DNA of 64,000 bases from Jejuia sp049889775 (GTDB lineage Bacteria; Bacteroidota; Bacteroidia; Flavobacteriales; Flavobacteriaceae), in the NCBI GenBank assembly GCA_049889775.1, contig JBMHCT010000018.1:1-64000 (forward strand). Reading direction: 5' to 3'. Below are positions 1 to 7,209 of the stretch, piece after piece; the stretch's first letter is position 1; every line of letters starts with the position of its first letter. The position numbers and the translations under genes were made by a program. The notes below the pieces were generated by a model. The model ran no database searches, was not told where the DNA came from, and saw only the letters and a list, made by a program, of their open reading frames with translations.

Positions 1-1
1 A

Positions 2-163
2 CAACACTGTGCTGAAATGAGAATGTATTACCAAAATCGTATAGAAAATGGTAAAAGCAAAATGAGTACGTTAAATATCATTAGAAACAAATTAATTGCC
101 AGAATCTTTGCAGTGATACATAGACAAACACCTTATGTAGATACTTTGAAGTTTGTAGCCTAA
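2..163 (+). mobile_element. IS110-family transposase, 3' end (cut by window edge)
   Basis: An open frame runs from the window edge to a TAA and encodes 53 residues resembling the extreme C-terminus of IS110-type transposases (Transposase_20 region): a Tyr-Tyr pair near the start, then NKLI-ARIFAVIHRQTPYVD near the end. The N-terminal DEDD catalytic domain would lie before base 1, so completeness cannot be judged. IS110 elements usually lack clear terminal inverted repeats; the right boundary is probably between 164 and 238, before the end of the neighbouring pseudogene, and no repeat marks it. Family assignment is by motif memory, so moderately sure. Confidence 0.65.
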
Positions 164-238
164 AATTTAACAAAATTTGTTTGGTGGAATCATAGAATAC
201 GCACCATTCTGCTTGCTTCTGTTCTAAATCAAGTACAT

Positions 239-697
239 TTACTTCCCGCAGGTAGAGCGCCTTCTAGTATCTATCAAATAAATAATTTTCCATTGATGCC
301 CGTCCTTAAATAGTTGAAAGGAGTTGACACCACAATGGCTAAACTCATTATTAAACTAGAATTCGTAAGGTGTCCATGCATTGGCCATATTACAATCAAC
401 CTGAATATTATAACTTAATAAGCGTTCATCCCACTTTTGATCATCAGGTCTATCTGCAATCGCGTTTATTAATTTTGCGGGGTCATCTGTTACCAGAATA
501 TCATCACCTTCTTTATTTCTGTAGGCCGTTTGCATTAAAATTTTATCGACCATTACTGTTTTCATTAAAGCTGTATCGCCTTTATGAAATCCCTCAAAAA
601 ATGTATCAACTGCCGCTTTTACTTGGGCTTTTTCATCTGTTTGTCCAAATAAAGCGGATTATAGTAATAAAAATAAATAGAAAATAATACGAACCAT
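239..697 (-). pseudogene. NTF2-like (SnoaL/lumazine-binding-like) exported protein, two nonsense codons
   Basis: Read from the ATG at 697 to the TAA at 239 in one frame, this is a 152-codon gene for a small protein with a hydrophobic N-terminal signal and an NTF2-like fold: a helix ending in FFEGFHKGD, a central DDQKWDERLL stretch, then NAWTPYEF and FSHCGVNSFQLF with a WKIIYLIDTRR ending. Two in-frame stops break it: TAA at 659-661 inside the signal peptide (codon 13) and TAG at 356-358 between the WTPYEF and FSHCGVN segments. The family normally reads straight through both places. No frameshift is seen, so decay is by point mutation only. It lies next to an IS110 remnant, in an eroding spot. 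Function of the intact family is not established. Confidence 0.7.
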
Positions 698-816
698 GAT
701 TGATGAGTTTTCATCTAAAGTAATCCTTAACATTCATGTTGGCAGTGCATTATAGAAAAGTTTAACAGTATATGCTTTATTTAGTATTTTTACCAGCAAT
801 CATAAACTAATAAGTC

Positions 817-1635
817 ATGTCTACAGCAAAAAAAGAATACAAACGTGTTACCGTGAAATCACTGGTAGACATGAAAGCTTCAGGTGAAAAAATATCAATG
901 CTTACCTCTTATGACTACACTATGGCAAAAATTGTAGATAGCGCTGGCGTTGATGTTATTTTGGTTGGAGATTCTGCAAGCAACGTTATGGCAGGTCACG
1001 AAACTACGCTACCCATTACCTTGGATCAGATGATATATCATGCATCTTCTGTAATAAGAGCGGCGAATCGTAGTCTTGTAGTGGTTGATTTACCCTTTGG
1101 AAGTTATCAAAGCGACCCAAAGGAAGCGCTTCGTTCAGCCATTAGGATAATGAAGGAAAGCGGGGCGCATTCTGTAAAATTAGAAGGTGGTAAAGAAATA
1201 AAAGAATCGATTAAACGAATTCTTAATGCGGGAATTCCCGTAATGGGTCATTTAGGATTAACACCACAATCCATTTATAAATTTGGGACTTACACCGTTC
1301 GCGCAAAAGAAGAACAGGAAGCAGAACAATTATTGGAAGATGCTAAAATGTTAGAGCGCATTGGTTGTTTTGCTATAGTTTTAGAAAAAATTCCTGCAAA
1401 ATTGGCAAAACAAGTTGCAGAGAGTGTGAGCATCCCAATTATTGGTATTGGGGCTGGTCCTTATGTGGACGGACAAGTGTTGGTGTTACATGACATGATT
1501 GGAATGACACATGAGTTTAACCCAAGATTCTTGCGCAGATATTTAAATTTATATGAAGATATGACAAATGCTATTTCCCAATATGTTGATGATGTAAAGA
1601 CTCAGGATTTCCCTAATGAGAGTGAACAGTACTAG
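817..1635 (+). CDS. panB: 3-methyl-2-oxobutanoate hydroxymethyltransferase
   Basis: PanB transfers a one-carbon unit from 5,10-methylene-tetrahydrofolate to 2-oxoisovalerate, giving ketopantoate, the first committed step of pantothenate and coenzyme A synthesis in the cytosol. The 272-residue protein has the family landmarks in order: MLTSYDYTMAKIVD, the metal/substrate-binding VGDSASNVMAGH, a VKLEGG segment, GHLGLTPQS, and IPIIGIGAGPYVDGQVLV near residue 210. Length is normal and the start at 817 fits the family N-terminus. It stands alone with 180 nt to the following gene; coaBC (53250-54461) and coaE (47124-47711), later steps of the same route, are elsewhere in the window. Confidence 0.96.
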   Translation: MSTAKKEYKRVTVKSLVDMKASGEKISMLTSYDYTMAKIVDSAGVDVILVGDSASNVMAGHETTLPITLDQMIYHASSVIRAANRSLVVVDLPFGSYQSDPKEALRSAIRIMKESGAHSVKLEGGKEIKESIKRILNAGIPVMGHLGLTPQSIYKFGTYTVRAKEEQEAEQLLEDAKMLERIGCFAIVLEKIPAKLAKQVAESVSIPIIGIGAGPYVDGQVLVLHDMIGMTHEFNPRFLRRYLNLYEDMTNAISQYVDDVKTQDFPNESEQY

Positions 1636-1697
1636 TTCTCAGTCGCAGTTTCAGTAAACAGTTTTTCGATTCTTGTTTTTACTAATTCGTAAAATTC

Positions 1698-2396
1698 GTG
1701 TTAAGAAAAATACATTCAAACAAAGACAATCTTCAAATTCTATATGAAGATAATCATATCATAATAGTTAATAAAAGAGCTGGTGATATTGTGCAAGGGG
1801 ATAAAACGGGCGACAAGCCCTTAAGTGATGTTGTTAAAGAATATATCAAAGAAAAATATAACAAATCAGGGAATGTGTATCTTGGTACAGTTCATCGTTT
1901 AGATAGACCAACAACTGGTTTAGTAATATTTGCAAAAACGAGTAAAGCATTACCGAGATTGAATAAATTATTTCAGTCCAAGGATATTAAGAAAACGTAT
2001 TGGACAGTTGTAAAATCCTCACCGCCAAAATCCAAAAACACTTTAATACATTGGTTGAAGAAAAACCCAAAAAACAACAAGTCTTATTGTCATGAGCGGG
2101 AAATAAAAGATAGCAAAAAAGCAATTCTTCATTACGAAATTATAAAGAGGTTAGACAATTACACATTACTTGAAGTTAATTTAGAAACAGGAAGACATCA
2201 TCAAATAAGAACCCAATTATCCTATATTGGAAGCCCTATTAAGGGTGATTTAAAATATGGTTTTGATCGAAGTAATAAAGACGCTAGCATCCATCTGCAT
2301 GCAAGACATATTGAGTTCATACATCCCGTAAAAAAGGAAAAACTTAGTATTGCTGCTCCTTTACCTGATGATCCTGTTTGGAATGCCTGCCAATGA
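1698..2396 (+). CDS. RluA-family 23S/tRNA pseudouridine synthase
   Basis: This enzyme isomerises a specific uridine in ribosomal or transfer RNA to pseudouridine. The catalytic segment GTVHRLDRPTTGLVIFAKT carries the invariant Asp, and the later LETGRHHQIRTQL block and the C-terminal HLHARHIEF-HP motif are typical of the RluA fold. There is no N-terminal S4 domain, so it is a compact 232-residue form. The start used is GTG at 1698, since no ATG fits the family's N-terminus. The target uridine cannot be told from sequence. Confidence 0.9.
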   Translation: MLRKIHSNKDNLQILYEDNHIIIVNKRAGDIVQGDKTGDKPLSDVVKEYIKEKYNKSGNVYLGTVHRLDRPTTGLVIFAKTSKALPRLNKLFQSKDIKKTYWTVVKSSPPKSKNTLIHWLKKNPKNNKSYCHEREIKDSKKAILHYEIIKRLDNYTLLEVNLETGRHHQIRTQLSYIGSPIKGDLKYGFDRSNKDASIHLHARHIEFIHPVKKEKLSIAAPLPDDPVWNACQ

Positions 2397-2404
2397 TACT
2401 TTTG
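2397..2404 (+). promoter_or_regulatory. Candidate -7 box TACTTTTG before aldehyde dehydrogenase
   Basis: An exact match to the Bacteroidota -7 element TAnnTTTG, directly after the stop codon of the pseudouridine synthase and about 65 nt ahead of the TTG start at 2470. It would give the aldehyde dehydrogenase its own transcript. Confidence 0.4.
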
Positions 2405-2469
2405 CTTTGTCTTGTTTAACTTGTTTCAGTATCTTTAAGAATCACTTAAAAAAAGAAATTCTATAGCCT

Positions 2470-3849
2470 TTGAAATCCATTTCAGAAATAGTTGAAGCAC
2501 AAAAGACCTACTTTAGTTCACAAAAAACCAAAGAGATTTCTTTTAGAATAGCACTTTTAAAAAGTTTAAAACATGAAATTCTCAAGAGTGAAAGTGAAAT
2601 ATTAGATGCACTGCATACTGATTTTAAAAAATCACATTTTGAAGGGTATATAAGTGAGTTTGGATTAGTAATTTCAGAATTAAACCTAGCCATAAAGAAG
2701 CTTAAAAGTTGGAGTAAGCCAAAGCGCGTTACATCTTCAATACTTACATTTCCTTCCAAAAATTATATCTATAAATCTCCATACGGAACCGTATTGATAA
2801 TTGCACCTTGGAATTATCCTTTTTTATTAGCTATAGATCCTTTAATCATGGCAATTGCCGCGGGCAATACTGTTGTTTTAAAACCTAGCGAACTCACCTC
2901 AAACACATCCAAAGTTCTTACTAAAATTATAAAAAATGTCTTTCCAGAGGATGTTGCTACTTCTATTGAAGGAGGTGTTGCAGTTGCAACTGAATTATTG
3001 GATCAAAAATGGGACTATATATTTTTTACGGGTAGCACAAAAGTGGGTAAAATTGTAGCTACAGCGGCGGCAAAACACATAACGCCTATTACTTTAGAGT
3101 TAGGAGGAAAATCGCCATGTATAATTGACGATACAGTTGATGTAAAATTAACAGCAAGACGATTAGTTTGGGGAAAATTATTAAATGGTGGTCAAACTTG
3201 TATTGCTCCAGATTTTGTGATAGTTAAATCAAGCATTAAAAATGAATTAATAGATGCTGTAAAACGACAAATCACCAACCGATATCGAGAAAATGTAAAG
3301 TATTCAGAAGACTTTGCTAGAATTATAGATTCCAGGAATTTAGAACGTTTAAAGCGATTAATTGAGAATGAAACCATAATTTTTGGTGGCGAAATGGATG
3401 TGTATTCAAACTACTTCTCTCCCACTCTTATTGATAATCCAAAATTGGAAAGCCCAATTATGTCTGAAGAAATTTTTGGACCGATATTACCTATTTTGAC
3501 TTATGATACCGAAACAGATATATCAAAAATTTTGAATTCAATAGAAAAGCCTTTGGCTTTTTATGTATTCTCAGAAGACAGGAACTTTGTAGAAAGAATG
3601 ATTGACACCTTCAATTTTGGAGGAGGCGTAATCAATGATGTTTTGGTGCATTTTGGAAATCCGAAATTACCGTTTGGTGGTGTTGGTCTAAGTGGTTTAG
3701 GCAACTATCATGGTAAGTACGGATTTGACACTTTCTCTCACCAAAAGTCAGTTATGAAAAGAGGAACCTGGTTAGACTTAAAACTGCGTTATGCACCATA
3801 CAAAGGGAAACTTAAGTTATTGAAAAAGGCTTTTAAATATTTAGGCTGA
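2470..3849 (+). CDS. NAD(P)-dependent aldehyde dehydrogenase (class 3-like)
   Basis: It oxidises an aldehyde to its carboxylic acid with NAD(P)+. Visible are the WNYPF segment, the Rossmann FFTGSTKVGKIV motif, the general-base block LELGGKSP and the nucleophile LNGGQTCIAPD (Cys about residue 243). The short length (459 aa), the FGGGVINDVLVHFGNPKLPFGGVG region and a basic, amphipathic C-terminus place it in the class 3/fatty-aldehyde group rather than the longer betaine or succinate-semialdehyde groups. Translation starts at TTG (2470). The 3' end overlaps the convergent histidine kinase gene by 9 nt. The substrate is inferred only broadly as medium- or long-chain aldehydes. Confidence 0.9.
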   Translation: MKSISEIVEAQKTYFSSQKTKEISFRIALLKSLKHEILKSESEILDALHTDFKKSHFEGYISEFGLVISELNLAIKKLKSWSKPKRVTSSILTFPSKNYIYKSPYGTVLIIAPWNYPFLLAIDPLIMAIAAGNTVVLKPSELTSNTSKVLTKIIKNVFPEDVATSIEGGVAVATELLDQKWDYIFFTGSTKVGKIVATAAAKHITPITLELGGKSPCIIDDTVDVKLTARRLVWGKLLNGGQTCIAPDFVIVKSSIKNELIDAVKRQITNRYRENVKYSEDFARIIDSRNLERLKRLIENETIIFGGEMDVYSNYFSPTLIDNPKLESPIMSEEIFGPILPILTYDTETDISKILNSIEKPLAFYVFSEDRNFVERMIDTFNFGGGVINDVLVHFGNPKLPFGGVGLSGLGNYHGKYGFDTFSHQKSVMKRGTWLDLKLRYAPYKGKLKLLKKAFKYLG

Positions 3850-4656
3850 TTGGTCGGCATTAATTGGGTAAACAACCTCCAATTTAACACCTTCATTAGG
3901 TTTGGATGTTAATTTAAGATTGGCACCAATCAATTCTGCACGACTCTTCATATTTATCAATCCCGAACCTTGTTCAATTTTTTCCATATTAAAACCTTTG
4001 CCATCATCTTCAGCAGTAATAGAAATGTGCTCTGGCTTATAATCTAAGGTGATTTTCAAGTTATTGGCTTCAGAATATTTTACTGAATTTGATAAGAATT
4101 CTTGTAAAATTCTAAACAAGATGATTTCATGCTTTCTGTTTGTAAAACTCACCTTCTTCCCAACTTTTTTTAATTCTGCTGAGGCAAACTCCATACGCTT
4201 TAAGCGATCTAATTCATTGGCAATAGATTTTTCAAACCCTATGTTTAATATAACATCGTTATTAAGTGTTTTGGAAAGCGCTCTAACTTCTTTTAAACCA
4301 TTTCTTAAGGCTTCAGTAGTATCTTTAAACTTATCTTGAACATCTGATGACACTTGCATTTTTAATAAGCTAAGCTGCATACTTGCAAAAGATAGCATTT
4401 GTCCCACATTATCATGTAGTTCCCAACCAATATTTTTTAATGTTTGTTCTTGCGCTTCTGTTTGAGCCTTGATAATTTCTTCTTCAAAAGCTTGCTGCTG
4501 CTTAATTCTGTCAATCAGTAATTTATTTTTTCTTTTTTGAAAAACTATAAAAAAGAGTATTACAAGCGAGGTTATAACAGCCAAAACAATAATCATATAA
4601 GCTAACATGTAGCGCTCTGAAGCACTACTTAAAACTCGTTCTCCGGTCTGCACCAT
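3841..4656 (-). CDS. Sensor histidine kinase, NarL/LytS-type (HisKA_3 + HATPase_c)
   Basis: A membrane-anchored kinase: one transmembrane helix (about residues 17-40, IIVLAVITSLVILFFIVF), a coiled linker, the HisKA_3 phospho-acceptor block ELHDNVGQML (His near residue 81), then an HATPase_c domain with N-box FLSNSVKY, DDGKGFN and GSGLINM. There is no periplasmic sensor domain. The ATG at 4656 sits inside the preceding gene (28-nt overlap), so it is probably translationally coupled to the seven-helix-type membrane protein upstream, which may supply the sensing part. Kinases of this class pair with LuxR-type regulators, but none is adjacent. Confidence 0.9.
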   Translation of the reverse strand: MVQTGERVLSSASERYMLAYMIIVLAVITSLVILFFIVFQKRKNKLLIDRIKQQQAFEEEIIKAQTEAQEQTLKNIGWELHDNVGQMLSFASMQLSLLKMQVSSDVQDKFKDTTEALRNGLKEVRALSKTLNNDVILNIGFEKSIANELDRLKRMEFASAELKKVGKKVSFTNRKHEIILFRILQEFLSNSVKYSEANNLKITLDYKPEHISITAEDDGKGFNMEKIEQGSGLINMKSRAELIGANLKLTSKPNEGVKLEVVYPINADQSA

Positions 4657-5396
4657 AATAAAGCAAAAGTATAAGTTACATACATGAAAAAATTAGCAGA
4701 TAATAATATCATGAACCTTAGGTCAAAAAAATTTCGATCAAAATCATTACTACCAATTTCATATCTATGATAAATGTCGTAAAACGTTAAAGGTGTGATT
4801 ATAAGCCACCAAATAAAAATTACAGCAGAAATATAAAAATATATAGACTTGTAAAATACTAATATTTCATCACTAACAAGTATTTCTATAAAATAGAATA
4901 CTGTACAAAAAAAGATTATAACCGCTCCGCTTAGTTCTAGAATCGTAAAATTATGACCAAAAAAATAGTCCCAATGCTTCACAATATAGGTAATGGAAAA
5001 TACGAAAAAGCTATAACTAGTAATTTTAATTATCTTTTTGAATCTAGAAGTTTTAAGAATTTTACGATAAAAAAAAGCAAAGAACATGATTGCCCCAATG
5101 ATCCAAAAACTAGTGTTCCACCAATGATTTTTTTCAAATTTAGTACCTATGAGAAAATCTAATGCCTTTCCAGGCTCCACGAATTTAGTATAATTATTTA
5201 TCGTGTCTGCGATGCATGTGAATACAAGAAACACGATAAAATATTTAACCGGTGTTTTATTAAATTTCTTCCAGTATAAAATGCCAACTAATGCGGGCAT
5301 AAACTCAAGGAAAAAGGTTAGATATCTGTAGTAACTAATTATAACATCTTTCACGAATTTATTATAAAAATTATGGATAATTACCTCCAGAACCAT
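4629..5396 (-). CDS. Polytopic membrane protein of unknown function, kinase-linked
   Basis: A 255-residue protein with about seven hydrophobic helices (for example FLEFMPALVGILYW, YFIVFLVFTCIADTI, IIGAIMFFAFFY, IITSYSFFVFSITYIV-like, AVIIFFCTVFYFIEIL) and short loops. I do not recognise the family. The gene overlaps the histidine kinase downstream by 28 nt and the upstream hypothetical gene by 26 nt, so the three are surely one operon. A reasonable inference is that this protein acts as the membrane sensor for the kinase, which has only one helix of its own. No enzyme motifs are visible. Confidence 0.75.
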   Translation of the reverse strand: MVLEVIIHNFYNKFVKDVIISYYRYLTFFLEFMPALVGILYWKKFNKTPVKYFIVFLVFTCIADTINNYTKFVEPGKALDFLIGTKFEKNHWWNTSFWIIGAIMFFAFFYRKILKTSRFKKIIKITSYSFFVFSITYIVKHWDYFFGHNFTILELSGAVIIFFCTVFYFIEILVSDEILVFYKSIYFYISAVIFIWWLIITPLTFYDIYHRYEIGSNDFDRNFFDLRFMILLSANFFMYVTYTFALLWCRPENEF

Positions 5397-5892
5397 TACC
5401 CCTGTTCAAAGGTGGTGCACCAGTGTCACCTTCCTCACCTTGTAAAGTCATATTTACAAAATTACCTTTTGAAATATTTTTAGTACCAATTGGAGCAATA
5501 AATAGCGTGTTTCTATTCTTGAGTTTTGGATCAGGATTTTTACCATAATTAGCCATATATACCCTAATACCTGTCATGGTAAAACCTAAAGTATCAGATT
5601 TCGCTTCAGCATAATCTAAGTACGTTCTAATTTCGTCTAAAGACCAAGCTACATTAGTTGTTTTCTTTCTAGAGCCCTCAACGTCAATAGTAGAGTCTAT
5701 TTCTGTAATATTATTCTGTTGCCAGTTTTTAAATAATGATTTGGCTTTTGCTACGGTAATAGTGTCTTTTGGTATTTTTATTTTTGCATCCAAAGCTTGA
5801 ATATTCTCAGCTGCTTCTGGTCTTGGGCAAAAATAATATGTTAATACTGCACCAATAATAAATCCTAAGATAATAGGTCCTAATTTTTTCAT
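5371..5892 (-). CDS. Membrane-anchored hypothetical protein, first gene of kinase operon
   Basis: 173 residues: an N-terminal hydrophobic helix (about residues 5-20, LGPIILGFIIGAVLTYY) followed by CPRPE, then a soluble domain with no recognised motif and a Gly/Asn/Pro-rich tail (NRGNGSGGNYP). It may be an anchor or an uncleaved signal rather than a lipoprotein, because the Cys lacks a good lipobox. A conserved-looking core reads WSLDEIRTYLDYAEAKSDTLGFTMTGIRVYMANY. The last 26 nt overlap the next gene. I do not recognise a function; position suggests a periplasmic partner of the sensory unit. Confidence 0.7.
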   Translation of the reverse strand: MKKLGPIILGFIIGAVLTYYFCPRPEAAENIQALDAKIKIPKDTITVAKAKSLFKNWQQNNITEIDSTIDVEGSRKKTTNVAWSLDEIRTYLDYAEAKSDTLGFTMTGIRVYMANYGKNPDPKLKNRNTLFIAPIGTKNISKGNFVNMTLQGEEGDTGAPPLNRGNGSGGNYP

Positions 5893-5966
5893 GTCGAATT
5901 ATATTTTGTTAATAACGCTGAGTTAAATTTAACAAAAAGTTTTAATTCTGGACTCTTTTTAATTTT

Positions 5967-6593
5967 CTATGTCGGAAACCCTAACATCTCCCCCATTCCA
6001 ACCGTAAATAACCAACAGCCATATATGGCGTGCTCTATTGAAACTAAGAGTGTTGACTTAGTTTTTGTAAATGTTAGCGCAAACAAAATACCCCCTAAAA
6101 AAGTTAAAATTAAAACCAAGGTATTTTTGAATAGTATATGTGCAAGTGAAAATACCAAAGCATTCAAAAAAATGAAAAGTTTAGTATTCTTTATAAATAC
6201 GCCGTATCTTTTAAAATAGAAGGTTCTGTAAATTAATTCTTGAGGATATACAGATAAAAACGTATATACAAACAATATAAAAACCCATAGTTGTGGTTTA
6301 TTGAGCATAACAAAAAACAGAGCATTTTTGTTAGTTTGCCAAACAAAAATAAAGGTGATTAGTGCAATGACTAAAAGTTTAGTAATTGTAGATTTCCAAA
6401 AAGATGTCCAGTTTAAGTTGGGGGCTAACTTAAATTTTTCCTTTTCAACTTTACGTAATACATAAATTACATACATAAAACCTATTAAACCAATACCCAT
6501 TTTTATAAAGGGTGAATAATCTAAAGCAAAACTTAAAGGAATTATTATAAAAATAATTAAGAATTCTACAGCCTTATATTTTACAGAAGTCAT
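5967..6593 (-). CDS. CPBP-family intramembrane protease-like protein
   Basis: A 208-residue protein with about seven membrane helices. Motif 1 of the CPBP (Abi/Rce1-like) family reads PQELIYRTFYFKRYG, with Gln in place of the first Glu of the usual EExxxR; motif 2 contains SLAHILF and motif 3 HAIYG, so the putative metal-binding His residues remain. Family members cleave prenylated or bacteriocin-related peptides, but the substrate here is unknown. Its ATG overlaps the stop of the upstream Lrp-family gene by one base (TAATG), so both are cotranscribed. Confidence 0.8.
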   Translation of the reverse strand: MTSVKYKAVEFLIIFIIIPLSFALDYSPFIKMGIGLIGFMYVIYVLRKVEKEKFKLAPNLNWTSFWKSTITKLLVIALITFIFVWQTNKNALFFVMLNKPQLWVFILFVYTFLSVYPQELIYRTFYFKRYGVFIKNTKLFIFLNALVFSLAHILFKNTLVLILTFLGGILFALTFTKTKSTLLVSIEHAIYGCWLFTVGMGEMLGFPT

Positions 6594-7051
6594 TAAAAAC
6601 GAATAACGTGTGTTTGCTTTACTTCATTAATTACAAACATACTATGTGTACTACCAATATGACTGATTTTAGTTAATTTTTTTACCATAAAATCCCTAAA
6701 AGCTTCCATATCTTGTACAATTACCTTTAGAAGGTAATCATAATCTCCACTAATATGATAACACTCCAAAACTTCCTCAAGACTGTTAACCTCTTTTTCA
6801 AAACTATAGACAAATTCTTGACTATGTTGCACTAATTTAACATGGCAAAATGTTACAAAATCACGCTGTATTTTTTGTTTGCTAATTAATGCAGTATAGC
6901 CTTCTATAAAACCTTCTTTTTCTAATTTCTTTATGCGCTCGTAAACGGCAGTAACCGATAAACTCAATTTATTGGAGAGTTCTTTATTTGTTTGTTTACT
7001 ATCCGTCTGAAGATATTCTAACAGTTTTCTATCTGTTTCATCAAAAATCAT
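6593..7051 (-). CDS. Lrp/AsnC-family transcriptional regulator
   Basis: 152 residues with an N-terminal winged helix-turn-helix (DRKLLEYLQTDSKQTNKELSNKLSLS-VTAVYERIKKLE) and a C-terminal RAM/ligand-binding domain containing the typical GDYDYLLKV block. Lrp/AsnC proteins form octamers that bind amino acids and control amino-acid genes. It is divergent from the Cys/Met-metabolism PLP enzyme at 7210, and the 158-nt region between them holds a perfect 19-bp palindrome, so it most likely controls that enzyme and itself in response to a sulfur or branched amino acid. The ligand is not evident from sequence. Confidence 0.93.
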   Translation of the reverse strand: MIFDETDRKLLEYLQTDSKQTNKELSNKLSLSVTAVYERIKKLEKEGFIEGYTALISKQKIQRDFVTFCHVKLVQHSQEFVYSFEKEVNSLEEVLECYHISGDYDYLLKVIVQDMEAFRDFMVKKLTKISHIGSTHSMFVINEVKQTHVIRF

Positions 7052-7110
7052 AATTGAAAATATTTAACTTGTACTCCAATCAACAAGACTTATTAGTTAT
7101 AAATAAACTA

Positions 7111-7129
7111 TTATATTAAATTAATATAA
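7111..7129. promoter_or_regulatory. Perfect palindrome, candidate Lrp-family operator
   Basis: TTATATTAA, a single A, then TTAATATAA: a perfect 9-bp inverted repeat in the divergent intergenic region. It is flanked by AAATAAA (7101-7107) and TTTATTT (7131-7137), which extend the dyad with a small asymmetry. Position, symmetry and a divergent Lrp/AsnC gene make an operator likely. The region is very AT-rich, so some symmetry could arise by chance. Confidence 0.5.
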
Positions 7130-7209
7130 ATTTATTTTCTATAAATATACAAAACACTTGATTTTTTATCTAATTATATTGAATTTTATATTATGCAAAA
7201 TCATGAGTT

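Noticed and set aside
356..661. Stop-codon readthrough or recoding in the NTF2-like gene
   Set aside because: Two different stop codons and a neighbouring transposase remnant fit decay better; no recoding hairpin or special context was seen.
370..687. A 105-codon plus-strand frame
   Set aside because: It is the antisense shadow of the NTF2-like pseudogene; its product is Leu/Tyr-rich with no family pattern.
1636..1697. Possible degenerate repeat (CAGTCGCAGTTTCAGT region)
   Set aside because: The repetition is too short and imperfect to call as a repeat from one copy.
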